NCBI RefSeq assembly: GCF_026340565.1
Contig: NZ_JAPEPB010000001.1
Coordinates: 2,294,001 to 2,358,000, forward strand
Source of the DNA: Kitasatospora sp. NBC_01287
Lineage (GTDB): Bacteria > Actinomycetota > Actinomycetes > Streptomycetales > Streptomycetaceae
Length of the DNA stretch: 64,000 nt
Direction of reading: 5' to 3'
The notes beneath the pieces were generated by a model. That model saw only the letters and a list, made by a program, of their open reading frames with translations. It did no database searches and was not told where the DNA came from. Made by a program: the position numbers and the translations under genes. Below, piece after piece: positions 1 to 7,133 of the stretch; position 1 is the stretch's first letter; each line of letters starts with the position of its first letter.

Positions 1-789
1 CAGGCCGAAGACCACGATGAACGGCACGAAGGTCGCCGTGTTCCGCTGCGCCTGCAGCTTGCTGCTCAGGTAGGACTGGACCCCGGTCATCGCACCGGCC
101 GGCACGGCGGCGGCAAGTGCCGCGCGGTCGGCGTCCAGTTGGGCATCCGTCCCGGCCTGCGCGAAGCGGTAGCTCATCTGGTAGTCGGGCACGGCGCCCG
201 GCGGGGTCAGGGCGGCGAGCTGGTCCGGCGATACCCAGGCATCGGCGCTGCGGCTCATCGACCGGGCGATGCCGACGATGGTCAGCGCCGGACTGCCCGG
301 CAACTGCGGAAAGACCAACTGGTCTCCCACCCCGACCGGCTGAGGGTCATCGCTCAGCACGATCTGGCCCGGACCAGTGAGCCAGTGGCCGTGGATCAGC
401 GCCAGGTCGTCGATCGGGCCGCCCGCGTCCGCCCGGCCTGCGGTCAGCATCGAGGGAAGCGAGGAGCCCACCGGCAGGCCGTCGTCGTTGCGGCCGGCGT
501 GCGGGGTGAGCTGCAGCTCCGCGCTGGGCCCGGTCGCGGCGGTCACCCCGGACATCCTCGCGGTGGTGGCCAACTGCGCGGCAGTGACCTTGGACGGGTC
601 GAACTGCGCGGTCAGATGGGCACCGTGCTGCTGGGCGAAGGCGTGGTCGAACGGTGTCTGCGAGGCTTGCAGCAGCCCCAGAGCCAGCACCGAGGCGGTG
701 ACAGCCGCGAGGGTGGTCAGCGTGATCACCAGGCTCTGGATGCGCCGCCGGCCGACGCCGGCCCTGATCACCTTGCTCAGGGCGCTCAT
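1..789 (-). CDS. FtsX/MacB-type ABC transporter permease (partial, C-terminus outside window)
   Basis: The reading frame starts at an ATG that overlaps the stop of the upstream ATPase gene as ATGA, so the two are translationally coupled. About 263 residues are visible before the window edge. An N-terminal membrane segment (about residues 18-42, LVITLTTLAAVTASVLALGL) is followed by a long extracytoplasmic region with MacB-core features (phrases such as LTIVGIARS and PDYQMSYRF). This is the usual layout of FtsX-family permeases, which work with a LolD/MacB-type ATPase to export or sense antimicrobial compounds at the membrane. The C-terminal membrane segments lie beyond the edge. Such transporters next to a two-component system often handle cell-envelope stress; the substrate cannot be read from sequence. 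Confidence 0.8.
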   Translation of the reverse strand, partial: MSALSKVIRAGVGRRRIQSLVITLTTLAAVTASVLALGLLQASQTPFDHAFAQQHGAHLTAQFDPSKVTAAQLATTARMSGVTAATGPSAELQLTPHAGRNDDGLPVGSSLPSMLTAGRADAGGPIDDLALIHGHWLTGPGQIVLSDDPQPVGVGDQLVFPQLPGSPALTIVGIARSMSRSADAWVSPDQLAALTPPGAVPDYQMSYRFAQAGTDAQLDADRAALAAAVPAGAMTGVQSYLSSKLQAQRNTATFVPFIVVFGL

Positions 790-1481
790 GCGCTCATCAC
801 CGGCCGGACCACATCGCGGACGATCCCACCGTCGAGCAGCTCGATCGTCCGGCTCGCGCACGCCCGCGCCAGCGCGGTGTCGTGGGTGACCAGCAGCAGG
901 GTCTGCCCGGCCGCGTGGAGCTCGGTGAGCAGCTCACGCACATCAGCGGCCGCCGCGCGGTCCAGCGCACCGGTCGGCTCGTCGGCGAGCAGCAACGGCG
1001 GACGGTTCATCAGGGCCCTGGCCACCGCCACCCGCTGGCGCTGGCCGCCGGAGAGCCGGCCGGGGAACGCCCCGGCATGTTCGTCGACCCCGAGCTGCGC
1101 CAGCAGCTCCAGGGCTCGTCGGCGCGCCTTGACCGCGGGCAGGCCTGCCAACTGGGCGGGCAGCAGCACGTTGTCCAGTGCGGTCAGGTCGTCCAGCAGG
1201 TTGAAGAACTGGAAGACCATGCCGATTCGCGCCTGGCGGTACCTGGCAAGACCGGCCTCGGTCAACTGGTCGACCCGCAGGCCGTCCACCGTCACCGAGC
1301 CGGCGCTCGGACGGTCCAGCCCGGCGATCAGGTTGAGCAGGGTCGACTTGCCGCTGCCGGACGGGCCGAGCACGGCCAGTGCCTCGCCGGCGGCCACCTC
1401 TAGATTCAGCCCGGACAGGACCGGTCGCCCCGCGTCGTATGTCTTCGTCACGTCGCGGATCTGGATGATCGGTGTGCTCAT
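786..1481 (-). CDS. ABC transporter ATP-binding protein (MacB/LolD family)
   Basis: A complete 231-residue nucleotide-binding subunit. Walker A GPSGSGKST is at residues 39-47, the Q-loop near 91, the LSGGQ signature at 143-147 and Walker B LLLADEP at 163-169, followed by TGALD as is typical of the MacB/LolD/BceA group. A GGAGG ribosome site lies just upstream of the ATG. It energises the FtsX-type permease encoded immediately downstream, whose start overlaps this stop. It is divergent from the histidine kinase gene, and the spacer holds a dyad that could control both directions. The substrate is unknown; bacitracin-type peptide detoxification or extrusion is the commonest role of this arrangement. 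Confidence 0.95.
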   Translation of the reverse strand: MSTPIIQIRDVTKTYDAGRPVLSGLNLEVAAGEALAVLGPSGSGKSTLLNLIAGLDRPSAGSVTVDGLRVDQLTEAGLARYRQARIGMVFQFFNLLDDLTALDNVLLPAQLAGLPAVKARRRALELLAQLGVDEHAGAFPGRLSGGQRQRVAVARALMNRPPLLLADEPTGALDRAAAADVRELLTELHAAGQTLLLVTHDTALARACASRTIELLDGGIVRDVVRPVMSA

Positions 1482-1510
1482 GGCTCCTCCATGGTCGCGT
1501 GGTCAGCATG

Positions 1511-1550
1511 TGGTCAGGGGCGGATGGTCAGGGGCGGATGGTCAGGGGCG
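1511..1550. repeat. 14-bp tandem repeat in transporter/kinase spacer
   Basis: Three copies of a TGGTCAGGGGCGGA unit (the last is 12 bases) lie head to tail between the ABC ATPase start and the kinase promoter dyad. No gene covers them. They look like a slippage-derived simple repeat; a regulatory role is possible but not shown. Confidence 0.8.
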
Positions 1551-1655
1551 ACGGCCGGGGCGGACGGCCCTGGGCGGATGGCCGGTCGGCCGATCCCCTT
1601 GACGACTACGACGCTAGAAGCGAGCCGGCCTGCGGCGACATCGGTCTGAGCGGTG

Positions 1656-1687
1656 TCTCTGGGGTGTACGTAGGTACACCCCAGAGA
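1656..1687. promoter_or_regulatory. Perfect 14-bp inverted repeat, candidate operator of divergent transporter and two-component genes
   Basis: Arms TCTCTGGGGTGTAC and its exact complement flank a 4-base centre (GTAG). The site sits between divergent genes, about 80 bases upstream of the kinase start. Its core, GGGGTnnAC-N4-GTnnACCCC, recurs in the dyad upstream of the second, paralogous kinase in this window, which supports binding by the cognate NarL-type regulators. As a palindrome it could also form a hairpin, but its place in a divergent promoter region favours an operator. Confidence 0.65.
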
Positions 1688-1767
1688 GACAGCTCAGCCC
1701 TCCTGCGAGACCGGCGGAGCGCCCGCCAGACTGTCCGTGACCGACTCGACCCGAAGGAGGAACGACC

Positions 1768-3189
1768 GTGAGCAGCACCGAGATGACAGCTGAACCGCGG
1801 GCCGCGCGACGCGGCGCACCCACCGGCTTCGGCCGGACCTTGCTCGCCGCCCCGCGCGGGCTGGCGCTGCTGGGGGTGGCCCTGGGCGGAGCCGGCGTAC
1901 TGCTGGCCGTCCCCCTCCTGATTCTCGGCGTCTGGGTCGCCACTCGGATCCCGTCGACCGACTCGGACCGGCACGCGGCTTTTCTGTGGCTGCTGGTCCC
2001 GCTGGTCCCCGGGTGCGCGCTCGCCGTGCGAGGCATCGCGGTGCTGACCAGACGGCTGGCCGAGCCCTGGTGCGGGGTGGCGATCACCGCCCCCTACCGC
2101 CCGATGCCCGCCGGCCCGCACCCGACAGGCCTCCGCCCCCGGTTGCTCCGGTGGGCCCGCCGGTTGCTGACAGATCCCGCGACCTGGCGGGACCTGGCCT
2201 GGACGGCGGTGACAGGGTGCGCCTCGATGCTGGTGCTCTTCCTGTCGGCCTGGCCCGGGTTCCTGACCCTACGGGTGCTGAGCGCGATCTTCGGGGTGCA
2301 GTTCGGCCCGGTCGGCCAGGATCACGTCGGCCCACGGTCGTTCTCCTTGGTCAAGGGCCTGATCATGCTGCTGACCTTCCCCTTCCACCCGCACAGCTTC
2401 CCGATCTGGGGGGCCACCTTCACAGGCCTGCTGATAGTGGTCTTCACCGTCTGGGCCGGCCCCCGGGTGCTGTACGGCTACGGCCTGGCCGCCCGGTCAC
2501 TACTCGGGCCGACCCAGGAGGCCGAACTGGCCCTGCGGGTCCGTCACCTGGCCGCCACCCGCTCCGACACGATCGACTTCGGCGCCGCCGAGCTGCGCCG
2601 GATCGAGCGGGACCTGCACGATGGGGCGCAGGCCCGGCTGGTGGCGATGGGCATGACGCTCAGTGCGGCCGAGTCGCTCTTCGAGTCCGACCCTGGAGCA
2701 GCTCGGGCCCTGGTGAGTGAGGCCAAGGGCTCCTCAGCGAAAGCACTGGCCGAGCTGCGGGACTTGGTGCGTGGCATCCATCCGCCGGTGCTGGCCGACC
2801 GCGGCCTTGTCGACGCGGTCCGCGCGCTGGCCCTGGACCTGCCGTTGAAGGCGCACTTCAGCGGCGAGTTGACCAACAGGCTGCCGGCTGCCATCGAATC
2901 GGCAGCCTACTTCGCAGTCAACGAGTTGCTGGCCAACATCACCAAGCACGCACAGGCCACGCAGACCTGGATCGAGATCGGCCATACTGGATCGGTCCTG
3001 CGGATCAGCGTCACCGACGACGGCCGCGGCGGCGCCGACCCCGCCCAGGGCACCGGCCTGCGTGGTCTGGAGAGGCGGCTCGCCGCGTTCGACGGCATCC
3101 TTGCGGTCAGCAGCCCGCTCGGCGGCCCGACCATCGCGAACCTGGAGATTCCATGCGCGTCGTCATCGCCGAAGACCTCTTCCTCCTGA
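1768..3189 (+). CDS. Sensor histidine kinase, HisKA_3 type with N-terminal membrane sensor
   Basis: 473 residues, GTG start behind a strong AAGGAGG site. Two hydrophobic pairs (about residues 28-55 and 70-88, then 145-170 and 205-235) form an integral-membrane sensor of the 'putative sensor' class common in actinomycetes. The phospho-acceptor box RRIERDLHDGAQARL puts the histidine at residue 284, followed by a HATPase_c domain with the N box (NELLANITKHAQA) and G boxes (DDGRGGAD, GTGLRGLERR). It should autophosphorylate and pass phosphate to the regulator encoded by the next gene, which starts 37 bases inside this one in another frame. It belongs to the same family as the second kinase in the window. 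The signal is unknown; the divergent ABC transporter suggests an envelope-active compound. Confidence 0.93.
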   Translation: MSSTEMTAEPRAARRGAPTGFGRTLLAAPRGLALLGVALGGAGVLLAVPLLILGVWVATRIPSTDSDRHAAFLWLLVPLVPGCALAVRGIAVLTRRLAEPWCGVAITAPYRPMPAGPHPTGLRPRLLRWARRLLTDPATWRDLAWTAVTGCASMLVLFLSAWPGFLTLRVLSAIFGVQFGPVGQDHVGPRSFSLVKGLIMLLTFPFHPHSFPIWGATFTGLLIVVFTVWAGPRVLYGYGLAARSLLGPTQEAELALRVRHLAATRSDTIDFGAAELRRIERDLHDGAQARLVAMGMTLSAAESLFESDPGAARALVSEAKGSSAKALAELRDLVRGIHPPVLADRGLVDAVRALALDLPLKAHFSGELTNRLPAAIESAAYFAVNELLANITKHAQATQTWIEIGHTGSVLRISVTDDGRGGADPAQGTGLRGLERRLAAFDGILAVSSPLGGPTIANLEIPCASSSPKTSSS

Positions 3190-3797
3190 GGGACGGCCTG
3201 ACCAGGATGCTGGAGGCTCACGACATGGCCGTCGTCGCCGCCGTCGACACGGGCCCCGGCCTGCTGGCCGCCGTCACGGAGCACCGGCCCGACCTCGCCA
3301 TCGTCGACGTCCGGCTGCCGCCGACCTTCACCGACGAGGGCCTACGCGCCGCCCTGGCCGCCCGTCAGGAGCAGCCAGGGCTACCGGTCCTGGTCCTCTC
3401 CCAGTACGTCGAGCAGCTCTACGCCCGCGAGTTGCTCTCCGGCGGCAGCGGCGGCATCGGCTACCTGCTCAAGGACCGGGTCCTGGACAGCGCACAGTTC
3501 GTCGACGCAGTGCGCCGGGTCGCCGACGGAGCCACCGCCATGGACCCGGAGGTGATCGCCCGCCTGCTCACCCACAACGCCGCCAACAGCGCGGTGGCCG
3601 CCCTCACCCCCCGCGAGCGCGAGGTGCTCGGCCTGATGGCCGAGGGCCGCTCCAACGCCGCCATCGCACAGCAACTGGTCATCACCGAGCGCGCGGTGGC
3701 CAAGCACACCTCGTCCATCTTCCTCCGCCTGGATCTGCAACCCTCGGACGACGACAACCGCCGGGTGCTGGCGGTGCTGGCCTACCTCAACGGCTGA
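3153..3797 (+). CDS. NarL/LuxR-family response regulator
   Basis: 214 residues. The receiver domain (1-120) has the acidic pair near residue 7, phospho-acceptor D52 in AIVDVRLPP, the switch Ser in VLVLSQ and the conserved Lys in YLLKD. A C-terminal LuxR-type helix-turn-helix (LTPREREVLGLMAEGRSNAAIAQ) follows. The ATG has a GGAG site and lies inside the 3' end of the kinase gene, so the pair is coupled. Its sequence closely parallels the regulator at about 20 kb, including the unusual RLPPTFTDEG phrase after the Asp and the PSDDDNRRVLAVLAYL tail. It probably binds the dyad upstream of its own operon and controls the divergent transporter. Confidence 0.95.
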   Translation: MRVVIAEDLFLLRDGLTRMLEAHDMAVVAAVDTGPGLLAAVTEHRPDLAIVDVRLPPTFTDEGLRAALAARQEQPGLPVLVLSQYVEQLYARELLSGGSGGIGYLLKDRVLDSAQFVDAVRRVADGATAMDPEVIARLLTHNAANSAVAALTPREREVLGLMAEGRSNAAIAQQLVITERAVAKHTSSIFLRLDLQPSDDDNRRVLAVLAYLNG

Positions 3798-3900
3798 CAG
3801 CACCTCAGTCGGCCGCACTCCCCGCTCCGGCCTCCTTCCGCACCCCGCCTCTACCTCGCCCTCCGTCCCTTCCTCGCCCGCTCCTCGCCAGGAGGCCCCT

Positions 3901-4248
3901 GTGCGCACCCGTCTCCGCGTCCTTCACCTGCAGGGGCGCACCTACCGCTGGACCGCCCGGATCGGCTACACCGTGGTGGACGACGACATCCGCCGCTGCA
4001 TCCAGGTGCGCGTTCGCGCCGGTGGGAAGACCGGCTGTGTCCTCATGGCCCATTTGATCAGCAACAGCCCTCCCGGCCCCTGGGGCATCTGCACCGACTC
4101 CACCCACCCCACGCCGCGCGACATGCACACCCTGATCGAGCAGGCGCTCGCCCAGGGTTGGGACCCGGACACCATGGTGGGCGGCTTCACCCTCCGATCG
4201 GGAACGAGTGGCACGCTGTCGGCCATCGAGGTCCACCGCGGGAGCTGA
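3901..4248 (+). CDS. Small conserved-looking hypothetical protein
   Basis: 115 residues, GTG start with an AGGAGG site five bases upstream, which supports a real gene. It is a soluble alpha/beta protein with no signal peptide or membrane segment; it opens with basic strands (LRVLHLQGRTYRW) and ends in a Ser/Gly-rich strand. I do not recognise the family. It stands alone between the two-component pair and a decayed gene. Confidence 0.6.
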   Translation: MRTRLRVLHLQGRTYRWTARIGYTVVDDDIRRCIQVRVRAGGKTGCVLMAHLISNSPPGPWGICTDSTHPTPRDMHTLIEQALAQGWDPDTMVGGFTLRSGTSGTLSAIEVHRGS

Positions 4249-4310
4249 CCTCGGGACTGTCCGTGGCGCCTGACACGAGCCTGGCATGGGCCCTGCCCTG
4301 CCAGCGCCCC

Positions 4311-4360
4311 GCCCTCGCCCTCGCCCTCGCCCTCGCCCTCGCCCTCGCCCTCGCCCTCGC
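4311..4360. repeat. Hexanucleotide tandem repeat (CGCCCT)n
   Basis: About eight copies of a GCCCTC-type hexamer. The repeat sits just upstream of the HEAT-protein remnant and would read as alternating Leu-Ala in that frame. It may mark the slippage or deletion event that disrupted the older gene. Confidence 0.9.
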
Positions 4361-4370
4361 TCCAGTCTTC

Positions 4371-4478
4371 GCTGGTCTCGGCCAGCACCCCTGGGCGGAG
4401 CTGGAACACGCCTACGGCAGCGCCTCGGACGTGCCCGGCCGCTTGCGCGCACTCGGCGGCGACATGGTCCCCCGCTGA
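4371..4478 (+). pseudogene. Remnant of a HEAT-repeat protein N-terminus
   Basis: One frame reads GLGQHPWAELEHAYGSASDVPGRLRALGGDM and then stops. The WAELEHAYGSAxDVPxLLRAL pattern is, from memory, the N-terminal signature of actinobacterial HEAT-repeat proteins, which normally continue for several hundred residues. Here it is preceded by a hexamer repeat instead of a normal start region and ends after about 36 residues. It is called a decayed fragment, possibly left by a deletion. A database comparison with full-length homologues would settle it. Confidence 0.45.
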
Positions 4479-4480
4479 CC

Positions 4481-4852
4481 TCACGCCCCGAAGCGGGCCA
4501 CGAACTCCGCCAGCCCCAGGTTCAGGTCGATCGGTTCCAGCTCCGCGTCGTAGTCGGCCCACCGGACGAGGGGAACAGCGGGAGCCAGGGCTCGCAGCAA
4601 GCCGTGCACCACCGTCAGGGGGGCGGACCAGGGCTCCTTGTCAGCGAACGAGAGGACGCCGTACTCGGGGTCGAAGAACACCTCGCACCAGTGGTCCTCG
4701 ACCGGTACGTGCAGGACGAGCAGGCCGTCGGCGGGCTCGGAGACGGTGGCGCCGGGCCAACGCTCCGGCACGGCCCGAGCGAGCTGGTCCGCGGTGAACG
4801 TCCATGCGGCGCCGGCCTGGCGGTCGGCGCTGATGTAGAAGGTGGCCCCCAT
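4481..4852 (-). CDS. Small hypothetical protein, candidate immunity protein of the upstream toxin
   Basis: 123 residues with an acidic, soluble alpha/beta profile (EDHWCEVFFDPEYGVLSF, WADYDAELEPIDLNL). There is no signal peptide. It lies about 200 bases downstream of the WXG100-like toxin gene on the same strand, the usual place for a cognate immunity gene. I do not recognise a named immunity family, so the role rests on position and size alone. The spacer between them is filled with pentanucleotide repeats, which may weaken co-transcription. Confidence 0.55.
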   Translation of the reverse strand: MGATFYISADRQAGAAWTFTADQLARAVPERWPGATVSEPADGLLVLHVPVEDHWCEVFFDPEYGVLSFADKEPWSAPLTVVHGLLRALAPAVPLVRWADYDAELEPIDLNLGLAEFVARFGA

Positions 4853-4934
4853 CGGTGGCGCCCCGTCCTCTCCCTGTCTCCTCCGGCCCGGCCCGGCCCG
4901 CTCTGCTCCGCTGCTGTCCGGTGCTATCCGGTCT

Positions 4935-5033
4935 GGTCCGGTCCGGTCCGGTCCGGTCCGATCTGCTCAAGTCCGCTCCGTCCGCTCCGCCCACTCCGCT
5001 CCGCTCCGGTGCAGTGCGGTGCGGTGCGGTGCG
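4935..5033. repeat. Pentanucleotide repeats between toxin and candidate immunity gene
   Basis: Five exact copies of GGTCC, then CTCCG-rich sequence, then four exact copies of GTGCG. Nothing coding is seen in this spacer. Confidence 0.85.
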
Positions 5034-5051
5034 GTCCCGTACGACGGGATC

Positions 5052-6644
5052 CTACGGAACGATCCGGGTCTCGCCGGGTACCTGCTGCGCCGTCATCAGC
5101 GCGGCGAAGTAGGCGGCGGCCGGCGGGTCGTTGGTGATGACCTCCAGGTGGTTGACCTTGTTGCGCGGGTCCTGGAAGGCGGAGGCGTACTTCTGCATCT
5201 TGAACGTCTCACCCTTCACCGTCGACTGGTACACGTAGTCCGGCACCTGGTCGATGTTGCCCAGTCGCATCGGCGAGCCGCAACCCTTGGACGGGGCTAT
5301 GTACTTGGCGTCGATGGCGGCGCCGTCCGAGGGGCGCACCCCGTCGGCGTCCATGCTGTACTGGGTGCCCTGGGCGTTGTCCCGGTCGATGGTGGTGTAG
5401 AGGCTGTACTCGGTCGAGCCGGCGACGCGCAGCTGGTAGGCGCGGCGGGCGTCGACCTTGGCATTGCCGCTGGGGCCGGGCAGTTGGGTGGTACGCCCGT
5501 CGGCGGCCAGCTGCGCCATCCACGTCCGCACGTCCGCCTGCCCCGAGGGGGAGAGTTCGGGGTACGCGCTGGCGGGGTCGCGGGCGATCGGCGGTGTGCC
5601 GGGCACGACGGTGTAGGCGGGCGGCGTGGGCGCGGCGGCGGCCGTCGCGGAGGAGGCGGAGGCCAGCACGAGCGCGGTCCCGGTGACGGCGACCGCGCCT
5701 GCCGTGGCCACCGGCACCAGGCCGGCGGCGGCCTGGTTGACGATGGTCGCGGTCTCGGCGAGGACGGCGAGCTCCGCACTGCCCTCGACCTCCGCCGTCA
5801 TGGCGAGGGCCGCGCTGCCGGCCTCGGCGGCGATGGCCGCCTCGCCACCGGCCGCCGCGGCATCGGAGGCGCCGAGGGTGAAGATGGTCAGCGCGATCCC
5901 GGCCCCGGCCACGACCGTCGCGCCGGCGGCCAGGCCCTCCAGGGTGGAGCGGAGGTCGTCGACCGCCTGCGCGTAGGACGTGCAGGCGGCGTCCAACTGG
6001 CCTGCGGCGGCGGCGATGCTGTTGAGCAGCGGGGCGGTGGCGCAGTCGACGTACATCTTGGACCAGTTGGCGACGAAGGAGTCGACCGCGGCGGCGGAAC
6101 TGCTCGCGGTGACGGTGCTGACCTGCTTGTCCCCCTCGATCCCGAGTCGGCTCACCAACTGCGCGAGGTGCTGCCAGTCGGTCGCGGCCTGGCGCAGCTT
6201 TCCGGAGTCGGCCTGCGGCCAGAACTGCGCGATGATCTCGTCCACCGCCGAGGAGTTGTACCCGACCGCGGACGGGATCCGGATGTTCAAAGGCTCCTGG
6301 TCGCACTGGGGATCGGAGTCGGCGGGCAGTTGCTGCGGCTGCATCAGGTTCGCGGCGATGTCGGCGTCGCTCCTGAGGTAGTTCAGCGCCATCGTGTACA
6401 GCCCGTTGGCGGTGCCGCCGAGTTGGGCCACGGCCTGGCCGACCGCGGAGACCACCGCTTGGGCGGCGGGATCGTACTGGGTGCCGAAGGCGTGCCCGGC
6501 GTCGTCGGCACCGGCCATGCCGGACGCGTCGTCCATGGAGCCGACCAGGCCGCTGTGGATCTGCGTCGCCCAGTTCTGCAGGTCGGTGAAGCCGGCCGAG
6601 GCGGTGAGCATGTCCGTCGGGACGACGTGGAATCCGCCTGCCAT
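5052..6644 (-). CDS. WXG100-like secreted toxin with restriction-endonuclease-fold C-terminal domain
   Basis: 530 residues from an ATG with a GGGGGTGG site; the longer upstream frame lacks a good site. The N-terminus (1-100, FHVVPTDMLTASAGFTDLQNW) and the helical region that follows resemble WXG100/LXG-type leaders exported by type VII secretion. A hydrophobic Ala/Gly-rich stretch (about 230-330) comes next. The C-terminal 150 residues contain ARRAYQLRVAGSTEY and GAAIDAKYIAPSKGC, where the D-x-K pattern fits the Tox-REase family of polymorphic-toxin nucleases. The likely role is a contact-dependent or exported DNase used against competitors. The small gene just downstream is the candidate immunity partner. 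The exact Tox-REase subfamily is uncertain. Confidence 0.75.
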   Translation of the reverse strand: MAGGFHVVPTDMLTASAGFTDLQNWATQIHSGLVGSMDDASGMAGADDAGHAFGTQYDPAAQAVVSAVGQAVAQLGGTANGLYTMALNYLRSDADIAANLMQPQQLPADSDPQCDQEPLNIRIPSAVGYNSSAVDEIIAQFWPQADSGKLRQAATDWQHLAQLVSRLGIEGDKQVSTVTASSSAAAVDSFVANWSKMYVDCATAPLLNSIAAAAGQLDAACTSYAQAVDDLRSTLEGLAAGATVVAGAGIALTIFTLGASDAAAAGGEAAIAAEAGSAALAMTAEVEGSAELAVLAETATIVNQAAAGLVPVATAGAVAVTGTALVLASASSATAAAAPTPPAYTVVPGTPPIARDPASAYPELSPSGQADVRTWMAQLAADGRTTQLPGPSGNAKVDARRAYQLRVAGSTEYSLYTTIDRDNAQGTQYSMDADGVRPSDGAAIDAKYIAPSKGCGSPMRLGNIDQVPDYVYQSTVKGETFKMQKYASAFQDPRNKVNHLEVITNDPPAAAYFAALMTAQQVPGETRIVP

Positions 6645-7129
6645 GTCCACCCCCTGGCTGTGGCACGCGACCGGTGCCCACCGTAGCAAGGGATGGCACA
6701 CCCGACTCCCCCCGTGCGCCGGGTTCTCGTCCGATTCAGCCCGGTGATCAGGCAACCGCCGACCCGACCCCTCCCGCGCGAATGGATCCCGCTCGGCTGA
6801 CGTCCCACACCACCACCGCACACCACCACCGCAACACCATCAGTGCACAGCATCGGTTCACGCCACCACCGCACACCATCACCACCGGAAGCGCGGCAGG
6901 GAAGAATTCATAACACTCCCACACGCATTCCCTCGAAAGCCGTTAAGATAAACCGCAGAGGAGATTGAGAGAATGATATGAGAATACCTCTTTGGCAGGC
7001 CTTCGCATTCTTTCTCCGGGCCGCTGTAGCGTGGCACGAGTCGCCGAGTCAGGAGTAAGCTTCCTCCAGAATGTTGGAGGACGATCTTTTGTCCGTGAAT
7101 TCGTCGTGCACGGCCGCGGGTGAGGGCGA
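6645..7129. promoter_or_regulatory. AT-rich leader region of the biosynthetic locus
   Basis: The first 200 bases hold only CAC/ACC-rich simple sequence. From about 6900 the base composition turns markedly AT-rich for this genome, as expected for a promoter, and a 7-bp stem (TCCTCCA/TGGAGGA, 7062-7068 and 7075-7081) lies near the end. Two short open frames sit inside it (listed separately). This is the likely promoter and leader for the plus-strand operon starting with the P450. Confidence 0.5.
6978..7058 (+). CDS. Possible 26-residue leader peptide
   Basis: The frame encodes MRIPLWQAFAFFLRAAVAW followed by HESPSQE. Its ATG overlaps the TGA of a two-codon frame (ATGATATGA) that sits nine bases after GAGGAG, so coupled initiation is conceivable. 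The hydrophobic middle resembles a short membrane peptide. It may equally be chance in an AT-rich leader; nothing similar is known to me. Confidence 0.2.
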   Translation: MRIPLWQAFAFFLRAAVAWHESPSQE

Positions 7130-7133
7130 GTGA
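7071..7133 (+). CDS. Possible 20-residue leader peptide coupled to the P450 gene
   Basis: The frame reads MLEDDLLSVNSSCTAAGEGE and its TGA overlaps the P450 GTG start as GTGA. An in-frame TTG at 7089 has an excellent GGAGG site eight bases upstream, so the real product may be 14 residues. The acidic head and Ser/Cys/Thr tail are superficially like a small RiPP precursor, but no modifying enzymes of that kind are nearby. A translation-coupling leader is the simpler reading. Confidence 0.3.
   Translation: MLEDDLLSVNSSCTAAGEGE

Noticed and set aside
4158..4478. A complete gene across the hexamer repeat reading Leu-Ala-Leu-Ala
   Set aside because: Its first part overlaps the preceding hypothetical gene and the repeat is simple sequence; only the short HEAT-like tail has protein character.
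4842..6686. Plus-strand open frame opposite the WXG100-like toxin
   Set aside because: It begins in pentanucleotide repeats and has no recognisable domain; the minus strand encodes the toxin with a good start.
6780..6913. His/Thr-rich frame upstream of the WXG100-like toxin
   Set aside because: It comes from a CAC/ACC simple repeat, with no start site or family.
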